Positions 24,575 to 32,717 are shown, counted from the stretch's first letter. The stretch: DNA of 50,249 bases from Candidatus Roizmanbacteria bacterium RIFOXYC1_FULL_41_16 (GCA_001788295.1 MGBO01000021.1:162562-212810), one strand, 5' to 3'. Numbers and translations: made by a program. Notes: generated by a model not told the origin, from the sequence alone.

Positions 24575-25914
24575 CTACTACCCTCCCCGCTCATGGCGCC
24601 GGTATAAAGTTGCATTAGAACAAAAATTAGGGCAAAGGCCCCAATTGCTCCCCCAAGTTTCAAACCCTTAGCCACATGTCTTTCCAAAGTACTGGCCATA
24701 ATAGAAGTTAATTCCCCATCAATATCTTGAATTTTTAGAGCTGAAAACAGAGCTAGAAGTGTTTTTTTCGTATCTCCCTCACCATTAATTAAATCAAACC
24801 AAGCTGATTGAGCCACCGGTTCCTGACTGGGTAATTGTTGATAAAATAGGCTGAGATTGCTCAAAAAATTTTGAGCCCGAATATTGAGTTTGTCAGCTTT
24901 ATCAAGTCCATAAAAGTCTTTTTCCAATTGGTGGATTTCTTCCTGAGCTTTTATAATTACTGCCTGATCTCCTTTGTCCTGAAAATCAACTCGAGCCTTT
25001 ACCATGATTTTTTTCTTCTTAGCTTCAAGTTTTTCTTCCAATAATAAACGTAGAGCTTTTTTACCCTGCGCCCATTCACCTATAACTTTTCCTATTTTTT
25101 TTGAATCCTGGTTTGCCGAATCAGCTTTTGCTTCAGCCGCCTCTCCAACCTGACCACTTAAAAAGGATTGCCAAAAGGCCGATTCGGGCCTCAAGTCACG
25201 GGCAGTAACAATTAACCGGCCTTCGGGGGATAATCCCTGCAAAAAACCAGCCATTTCCTCTGGCGATAAAAGTCCTCTATAGGCCTCACTCATTAACTGG
25301 GTTAACCAATGATCTTGGTCAATTGGTCCGGCTTCGGAAGTAAGCAAACCTAATTCTTGAGCGGCTTTTTGCAAAGTATCGGTTTCGGTAATTTTAATCT
25401 CTGTTTGTTGTGGATTCTCTAATATTGGGCCAGTTTGTTCACCAAAATAATTGCTAACTAAAGTCATTATATTTGATCGAGTTTGGGTTAATTGACCAAG
25501 TAATTGGTCAGAACCAACAGGCGGATAATTAAGAACAAGCTTTTCCAAAATGGCTCGCTCTTGTTGGGTAATTACTACTGGCTGCTCTGTTTGAGTTAAT
25601 TTGATTTTTAAGGCTGTTAAGGCGTCTTCCAATTGAACTTGCTCATCTTTTGAATTAGCTTTTGTGAATTTTGCTTTATCTAATAGTTCGCTGATAAAAC
25701 CACCGACAAAACCCCGTTCCTGCATAAAGGCTTCACGCGACAAAACCTGCTCATGGTTAGTGCTAGGCTGAACTTCGTCTGTCACTAACTGCCCATTATT
25801 TGGATTAATCGGCGAGGCTTCCCCAACTGGCGGTGCGATTTCTATTTTTAGAGTATTAATTTTTACCTTTTCTGCAGGGGCCGGAGCCGAATTTTCCGGA
25901 ACAATGTCTACCAT
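24565..25914 (-). CDS. tail-anchored membrane protein of unknown function
   Basis: A 449-aa protein: a Pro/Glu/Asn-rich disordered N-terminus (to about 60), a long mostly helical and charged body with a basic coiled-coil-like stretch near 290-320 (KKALRLLLEEKLEAKKKKIM), and one hydrophobic segment at about 420-438 close to the C-terminus. This is the layout of a tail-anchored protein with its bulk in the cytoplasm. It is first in a same-strand run with the GNAT and metalloprotease genes, although each of those has its own -10. TAGGAT lies 6 nt before the ATG. No family recognised. Confidence 0.75.
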   Translation of the reverse strand: MVDIVPENSAPAPAEKVKINTLKIEIAPPVGEASPINPNNGQLVTDEVQPSTNHEQVLSREAFMQERGFVGGFISELLDKAKFTKANSKDEQVQLEDALTALKIKLTQTEQPVVITQQERAILEKLVLNYPPVGSDQLLGQLTQTRSNIMTLVSNYFGEQTGPILENPQQTEIKITETDTLQKAAQELGLLTSEAGPIDQDHWLTQLMSEAYRGLLSPEEMAGFLQGLSPEGRLIVTARDLRPESAFWQSFLSGQVGEAAEAKADSANQDSKKIGKVIGEWAQGKKALRLLLEEKLEAKKKKIMVKARVDFQDKGDQAVIIKAQEEIHQLEKDFYGLDKADKLNIRAQNFLSNLSLFYQQLPSQEPVAQSAWFDLINGEGDTKKTLLALFSALKIQDIDGELTSIMASTLERHVAKGLKLGGAIGAFALIFVLMQLYTGAMSGEGSSGQ

Positions 25915-25920
25915 AAGCTT

Positions 25921-25926
25921 ATCCTA
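25921..25926 (-). promoter_or_regulatory. -10 element, leaderless start
   Basis: TAGGAT on the minus strand, 6 nt before the ATG at 25914. Confidence 0.5.
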
Positions 25927-25969
25927 TCGGGATTTACTAAAAAATGCAAACATTGTCTTAGTTTTCATC

Positions 25970-25975
25970 TATAAT
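25970..25975 (+). promoter_or_regulatory. -10 element that sets a GTG start
   Basis: TATAAT, 6 nt before GTG at 25982. It argues that translation starts there and not at the upstream in-frame ATG at 25904, which lies inside the divergent gene. Confidence 0.6.
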
Positions 25976-25981
25976 ATTAAA

Positions 25982-26965
25982 GTGACTAATCAAAAAATTC
26001 TCTTTAATGTAATCTTGGCTTCTTTGACTCTGACTTTAGCCATACTTTTAGGTCTGTTGGATTTCTTTGGCTTTCTTAGGGGCGCTCACACCCTTAATTT
26101 TTTATATCTGGTTCTGTCGTTTGTCACTTGGCATTTGCTTGGTTTAACAATCTTTTTACTAAATCTGGATAAACCCAAGCTGGAAACAGTCTATCTGGTC
26201 GCCGCGGTTTTGTTTGGAACAGTATTTTTTATTTTTAATCAAAACTATCTTTCGGCCTTACTCGCCACTTGTTCTTTTTTTCTGTTTCAGATTTACACAG
26301 AAAAAGCCTTATCCAAGCGAGCCAAACTTTTTGTAAACTACTCCACCCGCGAAGTCGTTTTTCCAATCATCCGCCAAAGCTTTTTATTTTTGCTTTTGAT
26401 CCTGGTGACGGTTGGTTTTTTTCAAGGACAACAGCAAGCCAAACGCGCCCAGCTCATTACGCCCTACATGGTCCGAACTTTAAGCAAGCCGATTGTGATT
26501 ATTCTCAACAAACAGCTGGGAACCCAGCTACAGCAGCAATTGGGGCCGCAATTTGAACAAGCGCTGGGTACCGACGAACGCCGGACAATCGTAACCTTTG
26601 TTTTGAGTGAAATTATGGAAAGTTTTAGTGAAGGCACCACTCGCCAATTGTTTGGATTAAATTCTCAAAATCTGCCTTTGGAAAAAACCATTATTTATGA
26701 TTCCGGCGAGATTGACTTAACTCCGGTAGTTAACGATGTCTCGGACCAAATCGCCACGCAAATGAATCAGCGGCTTAATTTGTATCTACCCATTATTCCG
26801 CTTTTCTTTGCCTTGCTGGTTTTCTTATTTGTCTCTCCCCTGGTCGCTGTATCCGAAGTATTGCTCTTACCCATTATCCGAGCTATTATTGCCCTACTCA
26901 TCAATCACAAGATCATTATTGTCAGCAAGCAATCCGTGGACCGAGAAGTTTTACAGCTGTCATGA
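25982..26965 (+). CDS. polytopic membrane protein of unknown function
   Basis: A 327-aa protein (from GTG 25982) with about six membrane segments: four or five in the first 150 residues and two near the C-terminus (LPIIPLFFALLVFLFVSPLV and the following LLLPIIRAIIALLI). Between them lies a soluble region of about 120 residues with a Gln-rich helix (LGTQLQQQLGPQFEQALG). The stop overlaps the start of the epmA-like gene as ATGA, so the two are probably translated together. Family not recognised. Confidence 0.7.
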   Translation: MTNQKILFNVILASLTLTLAILLGLLDFFGFLRGAHTLNFLYLVLSFVTWHLLGLTIFLLNLDKPKLETVYLVAAVLFGTVFFIFNQNYLSALLATCSFFLFQIYTEKALSKRAKLFVNYSTREVVFPIIRQSFLFLLLILVTVGFFQGQQQAKRAQLITPYMVRTLSKPIVIILNKQLGTQLQQQLGPQFEQALGTDERRTIVTFVLSEIMESFSEGTTRQLFGLNSQNLPLEKTIIYDSGEIDLTPVVNDVSDQIATQMNQRLNLYLPIIPLFFALLVFLFVSPLVAVSEVLLLPIIRAIIALLINHKIIIVSKQSVDREVLQLS

Positions 26966-27870
26966 ACAAAGCCATCCAATTGCGTCAGAAAGTAAATTAT
27001 CAGCTTCGTCAATTTCTCTATTCACACTCTTATTACGAAGCAGACGTACCTACCTTGAGCCCCAAACTCATTCCGGAAAGTTATTTGGAGATTTTCTCAA
27101 CTCAAATTTCTTCTCCAAACTTAAAAACCAATCTGCCAATGTATTTACTGGCGTCGCCTGAGGCCTATCTCAAAAGGCTACTTGTCTCCCAAAGGCAAAA
27201 CTTGTTTTACTTGGGCAAGGCCTACCGAAATGATGAGCCAATAGGCAAATTACACAACCACGAATTCACGATTTTAGAGTGGTATAAGATTGGCTATAAT
27301 TATAAAAATTTGATGAAGGAAATTGAACAAATGATTACCTTTGTCGCTCACAATATACATACTGATGTTGGCATTCATTTTAAAAAGCCTTGGGAATACC
27401 TGACTATTGAAGAGGCTTATAGTAAGCATGCAAATGGACAGCCGATTAATCAGCAGACCTTTGAGCAAATATATGTTCAATACTTGGAGCCCAATTTAGG
27501 AACTCGCGGTGTCCCTACTTTTATTTATGATTTTCCATCTTGGCAGTCACCTTTGGCTAAGGCTAATAATGGTATTGCCGAGCGTTTTGAGCTTTATTTT
27601 AATGGAGTGGAATTAATCAATGGCTGGACCGAACTCACTGATGCTGCCGTACAGAGAAAGAATTTACTCGCTCAAAATCAGGATCGTAGGAAGGCCGGCA
27701 AAGAACCATTACCCTTAGATGATGATTTTATCAAGGCACTTGAAAAGGGAATGCCAGAGTGCAGTGGCGCCGCCATGGGCGTCGACCGTTTGATAATGCT
27801 TTTGGGTGGATTTAGTTCTCTTGAAGAAGTCATTCTTTTTCCAATCACAAAATTGCTAAAATCAGTATAA
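26962..27870 (+). CDS. epmA: EF-P--(R)-beta-lysine ligase EpmA-like
   Basis: A 302-aa class II lysyl-tRNA synthetase-like protein without an anticodon-binding domain, the size and build of EpmA (PoxA/GenX/YjeA). Family signatures are clear: ASPEAYLKRLL, YLGKAYRNDEPIGKLHNHEFTILEWYK, RFELYFNGVELINGWTEL, and the C-terminal GMPECSGAAMGVDRLIML. EpmA joins (R)-beta-lysine to a conserved Lys of elongation factor P. The efp gene is about 0.5 kb downstream on the other strand, which supports the call. The partner lysine 2,3-aminomutase EpmB is not in the window. The ATG overlaps the upstream stop (ATGA); no Shine-Dalgarno is present, so translation is probably coupled. A related EF-P-independent lysyl ligase cannot be excluded. 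Confidence 0.88.
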   Translation: MNKAIQLRQKVNYQLRQFLYSHSYYEADVPTLSPKLIPESYLEIFSTQISSPNLKTNLPMYLLASPEAYLKRLLVSQRQNLFYLGKAYRNDEPIGKLHNHEFTILEWYKIGYNYKNLMKEIEQMITFVAHNIHTDVGIHFKKPWEYLTIEEAYSKHANGQPINQQTFEQIYVQYLEPNLGTRGVPTFIYDFPSWQSPLAKANNGIAERFELYFNGVELINGWTELTDAAVQRKNLLAQNQDRRKAGKEPLPLDDDFIKALEKGMPECSGAAMGVDRLIMLLGGFSSLEEVILFPITKLLKSV

Positions 27871-27891
27871 TTTCTTAGAAAATTATTAGTT

Positions 27892-27897
27892 TATATT
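27892..27897 (+). promoter_or_regulatory. -10 element, leaderless start
   Basis: TATATT, 6 nt before the ATG at 27904. No clear -35. Confidence 0.5.
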
Positions 27898-27903
27898 TTA
27901 TCT

Positions 27904-28338
27904 ATGATTACTCAAGTTAGTACAGAAGAGGCCAAGAAAGTGACCACTTTTGATTTGTCTAAACAAGAGAATGGTTTTTTAATTGAATTATTTAAAGATC
28001 AAGATAAGACCGCCGTATACCTCAGTTGCGCCAAACCCGGGGCTTTTAAAGGTTATCATTTACACCGAGTGCGTGCGGCTCGTTATGTGTGTTTAAAAGG
28101 CACTATGAAGATTATTCTTTATGTAAACGGCAAACGGGAAGAACATATCTTGAGTGCTGACAATCTCAAACGGTTGTATATTCCAGCCAATGTTCCCACC
28201 GGCCTGGAAAATATCGGTAATGAGGACGGCTGGCTGGTAAACTATCCTGATCCGGCTTATGACCCAAGCCTCAAAGACGAGCAGCTGGACTTTACTCAGG
28301 AAGAGCTTGATAGCGGCGAGTATCTAAAAAACCTCTAA
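27904..28338 (+). CDS. RmlC-like cupin protein
   Basis: A 144-aa cupin. The segment KPGAFKGYHLHRVRAARYVCLKGTMKIILY matches the pattern of dTDP-4-dehydrorhamnose 3,5-epimerase and WxcM/FdtA-type sugar cupins, with H52 and H54 in the HxH position. The C-terminus is acidic (DPAYDPSLKDEQLDFTQEEL). These enzymes act on nucleotide-activated sugars for surface polysaccharides, but no other sugar-nucleotide genes are nearby. It stands between epmA and efp, and a role linked to them cannot be excluded. It ends against a long hairpin shared with the convergent efp gene. Confidence 0.75.
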   Translation: MITQVSTEEAKKVTTFDLSKQENGFLIELFKDQDKTAVYLSCAKPGAFKGYHLHRVRAARYVCLKGTMKIILYVNGKREEHILSADNLKRLYIPANVPTGLENIGNEDGWLVNYPDPAYDPSLKDEQLDFTQEELDSGEYLKNL

Positions 28339-28340
28339 TC

Positions 28341-28375
28341 AACCCAAATCAAACCGCGGCGGTTTGATAGGGGTT
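28341..28375. terminator. hairpin between convergent cupin and efp genes
   Basis: Arms ATCAAACCGC and GCGGTTTGAT (28348-28368) surround a single G, and outer arms AACCC (28341-28345) and GGGTT (28371-28375) extend the stem. The outer arm reaches the efp stop codon. T-tracts after the stem are weak on the plus strand and stronger on the minus strand. It probably ends transcription from both sides. Confidence 0.55.
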
Positions 28376-28938
28376 TAGTTGACGCGCTCGACGTACTCGC
28401 GGGTTTCGGGATTAACGGCAATGGTTTCGCCCTTTTTGATAAAAAGTGGCACCATCACTTTAGCTCCGGTTTCCAACATTACCTGTTTTTTGGCATTGGT
28501 GGCCGTATCGCCTTTGACAGCGTCATCGGCCTCAACCACTTTGAGCTCGGCGCGCTTGGGCGGCCGGACACCGACAGTTTTGTCGTCCAACATCAGCAAA
28601 AACATCCCCTGCCCTTCTTTTAACAGATCGACAAATTCATCGACCAAATAAAGAGGGACCTCAAACTGCTCGTAAGTTTTCTCATGCATAAAGCTGGCGC
28701 TGTCGCCGGATTTAAACAAGTACTGAACCGGCACGGCCAAAACATCCAGCACCTCCACGCTGTCGTTGGAAGTAAACACCTGGGCCTGACTTCGGCCAGT
28801 GCTGATATTTTTCAAGCGAGACCGAACCACAGTCCGGCCTTTGCCAGGATGATAAAACTCCACAAAACTTACCTGCCAAATATCATCTTTAAAAGTAATA
28901 AAATCCTTCTTTTTCAAATTGGCCGCTGTTGTCTGCAT
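28375..28938 (-). CDS. efp: elongation factor P
   Basis: A 187-aa EF-P with the three-domain build: an N-terminal KOW-like domain containing YHPGKGRTVVRSRLKN, and C-terminal OB domains ending in PLFIKKGETIAVNPETREYVERV. K33 in PGKG is at the position modified by EpmA in Escherichia coli (K34). EF-P rescues ribosomes stalled at polyproline. ATG 28938 is preferred to GTG 28944: it has TAACAA 6 nt upstream and TTGTAA 17 nt before that, and it gives the usual EF-P N-terminus. The promoter region is interlocked with that of the divergent gene. Several genes of the window encode proline runs that would need this factor. Confidence 0.95.
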   Translation of the reverse strand: MQTTAANLKKKDFITFKDDIWQVSFVEFYHPGKGRTVVRSRLKNISTGRSQAQVFTSNDSVEVLDVLAVPVQYLFKSGDSASFMHEKTYEQFEVPLYLVDEFVDLLKEGQGMFLLMLDDKTVGVRPPKRAELKVVEADDAVKGDTATNAKKQVMLETGAKVMVPLFIKKGETIAVNPETREYVERVN

Positions 28939-28944
28939 AACCAC

Positions 28945-28973
28945 TTGTTAGTAAATTTGTAAATATATTACAA
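28945..28973 (-). promoter_or_regulatory. leaderless promoter of efp
   Basis: TTGTAA (28968-28973), 17 nt, TAACAA (28945-28950), then 6 nt to the ATG at 28938. It is superimposed on the opposite promoter of the divergent gene. Confidence 0.5.
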
Positions 28974-28974
28974 T
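28945..28974 (+). promoter_or_regulatory. promoter of the cohesin-like gene at 28990
   Basis: TTGTTA (28945-28950), 18 nt, TACAAT (28969-28974), 15 nt before the ATG at 28990. Each hexamer overlaps a hexamer of the efp promoter on the other strand. Confidence 0.5.
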
Positions 28975-28989
28975 TCTATCACGACAACT

Positions 28990-29577
28990 ATGCAGAAAAA
29001 ACTGTCTTTGCTTAAATTAACTTTTATCTTATTATTGGTCTTGTTGCCGGTGGTTTTTTTTAGCTGGCGCTTTAACCGGCCAGAAAAGATACCTTCTCCC
29101 ACCAAAAAAATGTCTTTGAGCGATCTTTATCTTTACGCTCAAAAAACCAAGGCCATGGATGAAATTACCAGTTCGGAGGTTTATTTCAGCGCCACCAAAA
29201 CTCAGCTTAACAACGATCGTTTCCAAATTGATTTTTATCTGTCGGCCAAAGACGGCATGAAAGTAGACGGAGCCGATCTGGTACTAAATACCAGCCAGAA
29301 TTTGATCATTAAAAAAATCACTCAAGGTCAGGTGTTTCCCCAATACCCGCGCTTGGTTCACGATAATCAGAACGCGACTGTTACCGGCCTGGCGTCTTTG
29401 GCTGGCAATATGATAAAACTAGGCCAACCCAATCGCCTTTTTGCCAGTTTGATTGTCGAAAAAGTGATTTTCAATCAACCGGCCAAAATAACAATCGACC
29501 AGTCCTCGACCAAAGCCAATCTCAACGGTGAAGCCGTTCTTAATCAAAGCGTCAGTTTAAAAGAAATTAATTTGTAA
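28990..29577 (+). CDS. membrane-anchored cohesin-like protein
   Basis: A 195-aa protein with an N-terminal membrane anchor (about 5-23, after MQKK) and one extracellular beta-rich domain. The domain shows the cohesin-like order: SSEVYFSATKTQLNNDRFQIDFYLS, then VDGADLVLNTSQNLIIKKITQG, and a C-terminal strand LFASLIVEKV. Cohesins bind dockerins, and the next gene carries a dockerin-like tail, so the two products may pair. The stop overlaps the next start as TAATG. The domain call is by pattern and is less clear than for the proteins at 38710-41318. Confidence 0.7.
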   Translation: MQKKLSLLKLTFILLLVLLPVVFFSWRFNRPEKIPSPTKKMSLSDLYLYAQKTKAMDEITSSEVYFSATKTQLNNDRFQIDFYLSAKDGMKVDGADLVLNTSQNLIIKKITQGQVFPQYPRLVHDNQNATVTGLASLAGNMIKLGQPNRLFASLIVEKVIFNQPAKITIDQSSTKANLNGEAVLNQSVSLKEINL

Positions 29578-30623
29578 TGAAAAACAAAGTGGGATTTTTG
29601 ATTTTTGTTTTGAGTTTACTTCTTTTTATGTATTTGGGCACACTGTTTGCTTATCGCTCTCGCGCCAGCGGCGTCAATCTGGAACTCAAACTCAAACTCC
29701 AGGGTTTGTTTGCCCTTGACACCAAAATCAAACTCCGGGTTGACGTTTACAACAGTACCGGCAAAGTGGCTCAATTCGATAATGTTTTACTCAACTATAC
29801 CAATAACAATTTATTTGAGGGTCTGGTTATTTTGGAGCAAAATCTCGATCTCAATGTCCCTTATGCTTTGTTTATCAAGCCGGAAAATTATTTAGGTCAA
29901 CTCTTCTGCAGCGCCACCAAATCCGGATCAAGTTGCCAGTATCCGGAACTGATTTTAACTAACAGCCTTAATCAGCTTGATTTGTCGACCAAGCTCTTTT
30001 ATGCCGGTGATCTTGCCCCTCAGGATGGGAAAGTCGATTCCGGCGATCTGTCCACTATTTTTGCCAATATCGGTAAAACCGGCCCGACCGCTGACATTAA
30101 TCTGGATAAAATTGTCAACGGTGTCGACTACGCTTTGGCTCAAAAAACTTTGAGTTTAAACAAAAATGATGATCAAATCACCTTAGAGGCTCCGGTTACA
30201 CCCACTACTCCACCTGGCCCAACCGGCTCACCACCAACTGGTTTCCCCACTCCAATCCCCACGACAGTTCCGGTACCAACCAGTACGCCTACTCCAACCC
30301 CGGTTCCTCAAAGTGGCCGCGGCCGCTGCAACGGCATCGTCACCGGACAGGTAAGAATCAGTTATCTTGGCCAAACCGAATGCCGAGTTCTTAACGAAAC
30401 CGATTATCGCTGTGTCGACTCAGCCAGCGAATGCACCAATGCCGCCTGTGTCGACTTTACCAAAACTGAAATTCGCTCTATGGTAGACCGCTGCGGCTAT
30501 GGAATGGCCACTTTTGACGAAAGCAGTCCGATCAGTTGCCAAGCCAGCTATACCACTGATCCCTCATGCCAGGATCCGCCAGAAGAAACATCGTGTGACG
30601 ACAACAGTCAAACTTGCCCTTAA
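29577..30623 (+). CDS. anchored surface protein with dockerin-like and Cys-rich domains
   Basis: A 348-aa protein. Residues 5-26 form an N-terminal membrane anchor, followed at once by S28-R-A-S31. Next comes a beta domain (VNLELKLKLQG to about 135) that is also found in the 438-aa protein at 38710-40026. A dockerin-like pair of Ca-binding loops follows: GDLAPQDGKVDSGDLSTIF and ADINLDKIVNGVDYALAQ. A Thr/Pro linker (about 205-240) leads to a C-terminal Cys-rich domain with about 14 cysteines, likely disulfide-bonded. It is an extracellular protein, probably binding a cohesin domain. Its start overlaps the stop of the preceding cohesin-like gene. Confidence 0.75.
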   Translation: MKNKVGFLIFVLSLLLFMYLGTLFAYRSRASGVNLELKLKLQGLFALDTKIKLRVDVYNSTGKVAQFDNVLLNYTNNNLFEGLVILEQNLDLNVPYALFIKPENYLGQLFCSATKSGSSCQYPELILTNSLNQLDLSTKLFYAGDLAPQDGKVDSGDLSTIFANIGKTGPTADINLDKIVNGVDYALAQKTLSLNKNDDQITLEAPVTPTTPPGPTGSPPTGFPTPIPTTVPVPTSTPTPTPVPQSGRGRCNGIVTGQVRISYLGQTECRVLNETDYRCVDSASECTNAACVDFTKTEIRSMVDRCGYGMATFDESSPISCQASYTTDPSCQDPPEETSCDDNSQTCP

Positions 30624-30677
30624 AATGGTTGCAAATTGATAGCAAAAGAATTACGATTATCTTATATTTAATTTAGA

Positions 30678-31925
30678 ATGATTAAGAAATTACGTTTATT
30701 ATTTCGCAAAGTCAAAAACAAAGCCAGAAAACTGGGCTTGAGTTTAACCGTGGTCGTGCTTTTTATAATTGCTTTGGCAACAATTACCACTGTGGCCATT
30801 ATCCAGGCCCGTCGCGAATCCACTACCTCTCGCGCCAGTGGAACTTGTGAACAAACAGTGCCCGCCTGCATTTATGGTTCATATATGGAGGAATCCGGCG
30901 CCAAAAACGCCTGTGGACCAAGTCTGGGGACAGATTATCGAAAATGTCGTATCGGCAGTACTTGCAAATGGGAATGTCTTAACTCTGATGGTGGTGATGA
31001 TGATAAAAATTACGATTATCCCGCTTGTGGTACGCCCAATTATGGCTGGAAAAGCGAGTGTGAGAAAGATCTGGATGAAGGCAACTGCACCAGATGCACT
31101 AACGACGGCAAAACCGTTCGCTGGCACGAGGGCAAAGAACAAGATGACTCCGAAGATGAAAATGGGGACGGAAATGACAACACTACTCAGATATGCACGA
31201 GTACTAACTGTAAAACAGCTGACAGTACAAAATATAGTTCCGATACACCAGTTTGGTTTCCAAAAAGCTCTGATGTTAAAAAAGGACCACTATACGCTAA
31301 TCATTATGCTTGTTCAAATAAAAAAACCAGTAAAACCTTAGCGCAGCTCTGTGGATCAACAACACAAAATACTTGTACTTCCAAAACTTGTGGAACAATT
31401 GATCCTGATAGTTACATCGATGGCTCACCACCTATTCTTGTTTTTATAGATAGTAATGGGATTTATTATCAAAATGAAGCTAATTGTGAAGAAGAAAGCC
31501 ACCTTAAAACATTAGTTGAAATTTGTGGCAACCCACAAGCGGCTCAATCTACTTGTGAAGGCTCAAAAGCTTTATGTCTGGATATGGCAACGGCATACTA
31601 CTCCGGAGCCTGGAATGGAAAGCTACTTTACTTTAAAGTTCTTTCTCAATGCAATACTTACATTAATAATGGCACAGCTACAGGAAGTGTGGATTCCCAA
31701 AACGACATCTGTAATCCTGTTGAAACAGCAGAAGAAACAACTCATACATTAGATCCCAGTACATGCACCAAGTACTGCCAATCGGGTACTACAAAATGTG
31801 AAGTACGAGCAAAAAGAAGTGACAATGGTTCTATGCAAAAAGTTGTTTCTTCAACATTTACAAAAGACCAACGAACAATTTGTGAAACGGCTCAAAATAC
31901 TAACGGAACTCAATATTATGATTAA
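30678..31925 (+). CDS. anchored Cys-rich protein with tandem 60-aa repeats
   Basis: A 415-aa protein with a basic N-terminus, one membrane segment (about 21-43) and S51-R-A-S54 on the outside. A first Cys-rich region (56-140) is followed by an Asp/Glu/Asn linker. From residue 173 there are tandem repeats beginning CTSTNC (173), CTSKTC (233) and CEGSKALC (293), exactly 60 residues apart, with a fourth, diverged unit from 363 (CTKYC). Each full repeat has four cysteines in similar positions, which suggests two disulfides per unit. The repeat-coding DNA looks more AT-rich than the upstream part. I do not recognise the repeat family. Confidence 0.75.
   Translation: MIKKLRLLFRKVKNKARKLGLSLTVVVLFIIALATITTVAIIQARRESTTSRASGTCEQTVPACIYGSYMEESGAKNACGPSLGTDYRKCRIGSTCKWECLNSDGGDDDKNYDYPACGTPNYGWKSECEKDLDEGNCTRCTNDGKTVRWHEGKEQDDSEDENGDGNDNTTQICTSTNCKTADSTKYSSDTPVWFPKSSDVKKGPLYANHYACSNKKTSKTLAQLCGSTTQNTCTSKTCGTIDPDSYIDGSPPILVFIDSNGIYYQNEANCEEESHLKTLVEICGNPQAAQSTCEGSKALCLDMATAYYSGAWNGKLLYFKVLSQCNTYINNGTATGSVDSQNDICNPVETAEETTHTLDPSTCTKYCQSGTTKCEVRAKRSDNGSMQKVVSSTFTKDQRTICETAQNTNGTQYYD
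31914..31919 (+). promoter_or_regulatory. -10 element inside the end of the preceding gene
   Basis: TATTAT, 7 nt before the ATG at 31927. It overlaps the last codons of the Cys-rich gene and supports the shorter start. Confidence 0.45.
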
Positions 31926-31926
31926 G

Positions 31927-32424
31927 ATGAAAAAAAATATCAAAATATTTACAGCTATTTTCATTTCAATTTTAGTAACTGTTTTATTAAGCAATTACTT
32001 ATTCTTAAACGGAACAACCTCTATTAATCAAGCTGGATTAGCAAATCTAGTCAAGAATATTCAGACATTGGCCAAATTACCATTTAATTGGCTAACAAGA
32101 AATAATAAAAAGAACGAATTAGCTCATACTCCCAGCCTGAGACCAACATTAATTCCGACAATTAACCAAGACCAATCTAGCTCGATAGCTCCCAGTTTAA
32201 TTCCAACTAATACCTATCTCAGCCCAATTCCTTCCTTAATTACACCAGTTAATGCTACTCCCACAATTGGCCAAGATGCCAAAATTACACAAATTGCTCA
32301 TGGCGTTTATAGCATTCAACAAGGCAACGTCACTTTCTTTAGAGTTAATAAGTCAGCCAATGCTTATTACAAAGAAATAACACTCACAAACGGAACAAAA
32401 GTTTTATTTTTTAATTACGAATGA
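31927..32424 (+). CDS. small membrane-anchored protein with Pro/Ser linker
   Basis: A 165-aa protein with an N-terminal membrane anchor (about 6-26), a basic patch, a Pro/Ser/Thr/Ile-rich linker (about 65-110), and a short C-terminal beta domain (ITQIAHGVYSIQQGNVTFFRV to the end). ATG 31927 is chosen over an in-frame ATG at 31918 because TATTAT lies 7 nt upstream. The DNA is visibly AT-rich, as in the end of the preceding gene. The stop overlaps the next start as ATGA. Family unknown. Confidence 0.65.
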   Translation: MKKNIKIFTAIFISILVTVLLSNYLFLNGTTSINQAGLANLVKNIQTLAKLPFNWLTRNNKKNELAHTPSLRPTLIPTINQDQSSSIAPSLIPTNTYLSPIPSLITPVNATPTIGQDAKITQIAHGVYSIQQGNVTFFRVNKSANAYYKEITLTNGTKVLFFNYE

Positions 32425-32717
32425 AGCTGGGGCCATTTTTTTTTGACACCAAGGAATTGTTTTTGATTTTGCTGGCCGGATTGGTGTGGCTGGCCAGATA
32501 TTTTGGCTGGGAGATTCCCCTGTTTGATTTGCAAAAGTTGCTTTTATTAATCGTCTTATTTTTGCTGGCCAAAGGGCTGCTGCCGGCCATTCACAACGAA
32601 AACTTTTTGATTTTGGCGTTCTTCACCCTTTTTTTGAGCTTCTATCTTGTTGAGCTGCAGCTGGTATTATTCTTTGTGATTACTCTGATTTTATTCAGGT
32701 TTCTGAAAGTAATTTAA
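32421..32717 (+). CDS. small polytopic membrane protein
   Basis: A 98-aa protein with three or four hydrophobic segments (LFLILLAGLVWLARYF, LLLLIVLFLLAKGLLP, LILAFFTLFLSFYLVE, LVLFFVITLILFRFL) and almost no soluble part. The start overlaps the preceding stop (ATGA). It faces the 3' end of the 16S gene. Function unknown. Confidence 0.65.
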   Translation: MKLGPFFFDTKELFLILLAGLVWLARYFGWEIPLFDLQKLLLLIVLFLLAKGLLPAIHNENFLILAFFTLFLSFYLVELQLVLFFVITLILFRFLKVI

